From Parablautia muri (GTDB lineage Bacteria > Bacillota > Clostridia > Lachnospirales > Lachnospiraceae), in NCBI RefSeq assembly GCF_009917485.1, contig NZ_QZDT01000004.1, positions 1 to 64,000 on the forward strand: a stretch of DNA of 64,000 bases, read 5' to 3'. The notes under the pieces are model-generated. The model ran no database searches, had not been told where the DNA came from, and worked only from the letters and a program-made list of their open reading frames with translations. Made by a program: the position numbers and the translations under genes. Shown piece by piece: positions 62,023-64,000 of the stretch. Numbering within the stretch: the stretch's first letter is position 1; each line of letters opens with the position of its first letter.

Positions 62023-62549
62023 GGCGGTGGAAGGTTTGACCCGGGTATGCTTTATTGCAGCCCCCAAATATGGTGTTCTGATGACACAGATGCGATAGAG
62101 CGCCTTAAGATGCAGGAGGGAACAGCGCTTATTTATCCTTTATCGACAATAGGCGCCCATGTGTCCGACTGCCCGAATCATATGCTGGGAAGGGTAACTC
62201 CCTTTGAAACCAGAGGACATGTAGCGCTTGCCGGAATCTTTGGGTATGAATTGGACAAGGGGATTATTATAAAATAGCCTCTTACAGTGAAAACCATTAT
62301 TATGACTTATACGGGGTGGTCAGTAAGGATAAAAAGGAAGCTTTATATACGTTTGTTCAGGTACTTAACAGACCGAACAGACACAGTGTAAGGCTGTTTT
62401 TGAAAGGTCTTGACCCTGACAGGTGGTACAGGGTAGAGGGTGAAGAAGAATTTTTTACCGGAAATGTGCTGATGAAAGCGGGATATCTGCTTCAGGAATT
62501 AGAGGGAGATTTTAAGAGCAGGCTGATTCATATTGTGGAAAGAAAATGA
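62023..62549 (+). pseudogene. 3' remnant of a GH36 alpha-galactosidase gene
   Basis: The frame GGGRFDPGML (62023-62052) leads into QIWCSDDTDAIERLK (catalytic acid/base Asp in SDDTD), LIYPLSTIGAHVSDCPNH, RVTPFETRGHVALAG and FGYELDKG, stopping at 62275. After a frame change and loss of some 20-30 residues it continues as YYDLYGVVSKDKKEALYTF... HIVERK to 62549. GH36 enzymes have about 720-740 residues; roughly the first 500, including the nucleophile, are missing here. The gene is dead. It is likely the former target of the LacI regulator that follows 27 bases later. Confidence 0.9.
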
Positions 62550-62576
62550 ATTTGAGCTGAATTGACGGAGGGAAAA

Positions 62577-63605
62577 ATGTCCAAATCGGTTAGGCTTGCA
62601 GATATTGCTGCCAAATTAAATGTAAGCACGGTCACAGTGTCCAAGGCATTGTCAGGACAAAAGGGCGTGAGTGACAAGATGCGGGAAAAAATTAAAGGGC
62701 TGGCCCAGGAGATGGGGTACCAGCCGCCCGTTAAAGTCAGACTGCCGAAGGATGGCAGGGGCGGCAACATAGGAGTAGTGATTTCAGAAAGATATTTGGA
62801 CCAGCAGGAATCCTTTTACTGGAAAATGTATCAGGAGGTAGCCACTGATGCTGTGTCAAAGGAATGCTTCACGCTGCTTGAAATTATAAACCAGCAAAGT
62901 GAGCAGGAAAAGGCTATGCCAAAGCTCCTTTTGGAGGATAAGGTGGACGGGCTTATTATAATCGGTCTGTTGAAGGAGGATTATTTAGCCATGATTCAGG
63001 AAAATATCAAGGTTCCGCTGGTGTGCCTGGATTTTTATGACCGCAGGCATGGGTGTGATGCGGTCATTACTGATAATTACTACGGAATGTATCAGCTTAC
63101 CAACCACCTGTTTGAGATGGGACATACGAAAATCGGATACGTGGGAACCCTTTTGTATACGGGCAGCATTACGGACAGGTATTTTGGTTACTGCAAGGCT
63201 TTATTGGAACATGGACAAAAGGTGAGAGAAGACTGGGTGCTTGAGGACAGGAACAGGGATACCGGTTATCGAGAGGAAGGGTTTGCATTTAAGCTTCCGG
63301 AGGAAATGCCTACGGCTTTTGCGTGCAACTGCGATATAACGGCGGGAGTGCTCACAGAGGTTTTACGGGAAAAGGGCTATCGGGTTCCGGAGGATATTTC
63401 AATTGTGGGGTATGATAATTATCTTTATCCCGGCGTGTGCAGTCTGGGGATTACCACTTATGAGGTGGATATAAAGGAAATGGCATATAGAGCCATTCAA
63501 AAATTAATTAAAAGAATGACGGGGGAAGTAAGCAAACAGGGGATTTTGATAGTTGAGGGGCGTATTTTGTTAAAGGAAAGTGTTAAAAGATTAGATCACA
63601 TTTGA
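62577..63605 (+). CDS. LacI-family transcription repressor
   Basis: 342 aa from ATG 62577, with GGAGGG upstream. LacI helix-turn-helix RLADIAAKLNVSTVTVSKALSG (about residues 4-25) and hinge GYQP; then a periplasmic-binding-like sensor domain (NIGVVISERYLDQQESFYW, KVDGLIIIGLL, VPLVCLDFYDRRHGCDAVITD, KIGYVGTLLYTGSITDR, FACNCDITAGVL, ISIVGYDNYLY). It should bind DNA when its sugar effector is absent. Its neighbour gene, an alpha-galactosidase, is broken, so it may be an orphan regulator or act on genes elsewhere. Confidence 0.94.
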   Translation: MSKSVRLADIAAKLNVSTVTVSKALSGQKGVSDKMREKIKGLAQEMGYQPPVKVRLPKDGRGGNIGVVISERYLDQQESFYWKMYQEVATDAVSKECFTLLEIINQQSEQEKAMPKLLLEDKVDGLIIIGLLKEDYLAMIQENIKVPLVCLDFYDRRHGCDAVITDNYYGMYQLTNHLFEMGHTKIGYVGTLLYTGSITDRYFGYCKALLEHGQKVREDWVLEDRNRDTGYREEGFAFKLPEEMPTAFACNCDITAGVLTEVLREKGYRVPEDISIVGYDNYLYPGVCSLGITTYEVDIKEMAYRAIQKLIKRMTGEVSKQGILIVEGRILLKESVKRLDHI

Positions 63606-63658
63606 CCGTCTGGTAATTGGATAATTCATCTATTATTTTCATCGGAATCACTTTGGTT

Positions 63659-63712
63659 GATTATAATTCATATATGAGAAGAATAATAACGACTCATATT
63701 TGAATTATAATC
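63659..63712. terminator. Bidirectional terminator between LacI and AraC genes
   Basis: GATTATAATTCATATATGAG (63659-63678) pairs with CTCATATTTGAATTATAATC (63693-63712), with one mismatch; T-runs on both sides. The two genes converge on it. Confidence 0.8.
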
Positions 63713-63764
63713 ATTTTTACGAATGTTGCTATATAAAGCAGATTAAGATATCTATATTCTGATT

Positions 63765-64000
63765 TTAAAGATTCACATGCCTCTTATATTCTAAAGGGGT
63801 AGTCCCATAGTATTTTTTAAACAGAGCTATAAAATGATTGGTATTTTCAATTCCAACCATGTTTCCTATTTCGTGAACCCGGTAGTTGGTAACGAGAAGA
63901 AGATGCGCCCCATGCTCTATTCTTTTTTTATTCAAATACTGTATAGGAGATATATGGTATATGGAGGTAAATTCATGGCACAGCCGATATTTGCTGATAC
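63765..64000 (-). CDS. AraC-family regulator, C-terminal part (cut by window end)
   Basis: Read on the minus strand, 78 codons up to the stop at 63765-63767: SKYRLCHEFTSIYHISPIQYL (first helix-turn-helix), then VHEIGNMVGIENTNHFIALF and KKYYGTTPLEYKRH, the AraC/XylS signature. The N-terminal sensor domain lies beyond the right edge. Convergent with the LacI gene. Confidence 0.88.
   Translation of the reverse strand, partial: ISKYRLCHEFTSIYHISPIQYLNKKRIEHGAHLLLVTNYRVHEIGNMVGIENTNHFIALFKKYYGTTPLEYKRHVNL

Overview
The window reads as chromosomal DNA of a low-to-mid GC, anaerobic, spore-forming Clostridia, most likely a gut Lachnospiraceae. Signs for this are strong AGGAGG-type ribosome binding sites, a spore maturation gene (spmB), a two-subunit transketolase, a two-gene suf-like Fe-S system, a ZTP riboswitch, c-di-GMP-I riboswitches in front of a sortase-anchored protein, an anaerobic-type glycerol-3-phosphate oxidation cluster, and many sugar-use genes. 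I cannot assign a species from sequence alone.

Layout. 0-2.3 kb is a wrecked region: a piece of one IS3-family transposase, a complete IS3-family element (IS150-like, two frames joined by a -1 slip), and a decayed gene with stops and frameshifts. 2.3-12.9 kb holds a hemerythrin protein, then a minus-strand run (PHP-UvrD helicase fusion, serine hydrolase, SF2 helicase) facing a plus-strand run (unknown 255 aa protein, two P-loop ATPases, the second BrxD-like). This helicase/ATPase block is my best candidate for an undescribed, possibly defensive, system. 13-30 kb is mostly housekeeping: GH3 glucosidase, lipoproteins, ZTP-riboswitch-controlled purine genes, DegV, SufC/SufB-like, a heterodimeric ABC exporter, glycerate kinase, a CE2-like esterase, a VanW protein and two tRNAs (Gly, Phe).

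30-40 kb carries an AraC regulator with galK and galT, a radical SAM protein, spmB, and a BlaI/M56-peptidase regulatory pair with a large perfect operator palindrome. 40-47 kb carries a DUF885 protein, an AP2-domain protein, then an accessory module: two tandem c-di-GMP-I riboswitches, a 935 aa wall-anchored adhesin and a class B sortase. 47-52.5 kb is a CUT1 sugar ABC operon without its own ATPase, plus a metallo-beta-lactamase-fold hydrolase and an MgtC-like membrane protein. 52.8-56.2 kb is transketolase (two subunits), rpe and a SEC-C methionine aminopeptidase. 56.4-61.3 kb is the glycerol cluster (GlpA-like, GlpB-like fused to DUF1667, GlpK). 61.3-64 kb has a NUDIX hydrolase, the broken 3' end of a GH36 alpha-galactosidase, a LacI regulator and the end of an AraC regulator.

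Across the window, intergenic gaps hold at least four families of short palindromic repeats (REP-like). They recur near gene ends and starts, and one copy sits exactly at the break point of the alpha-galactosidase pseudogene.
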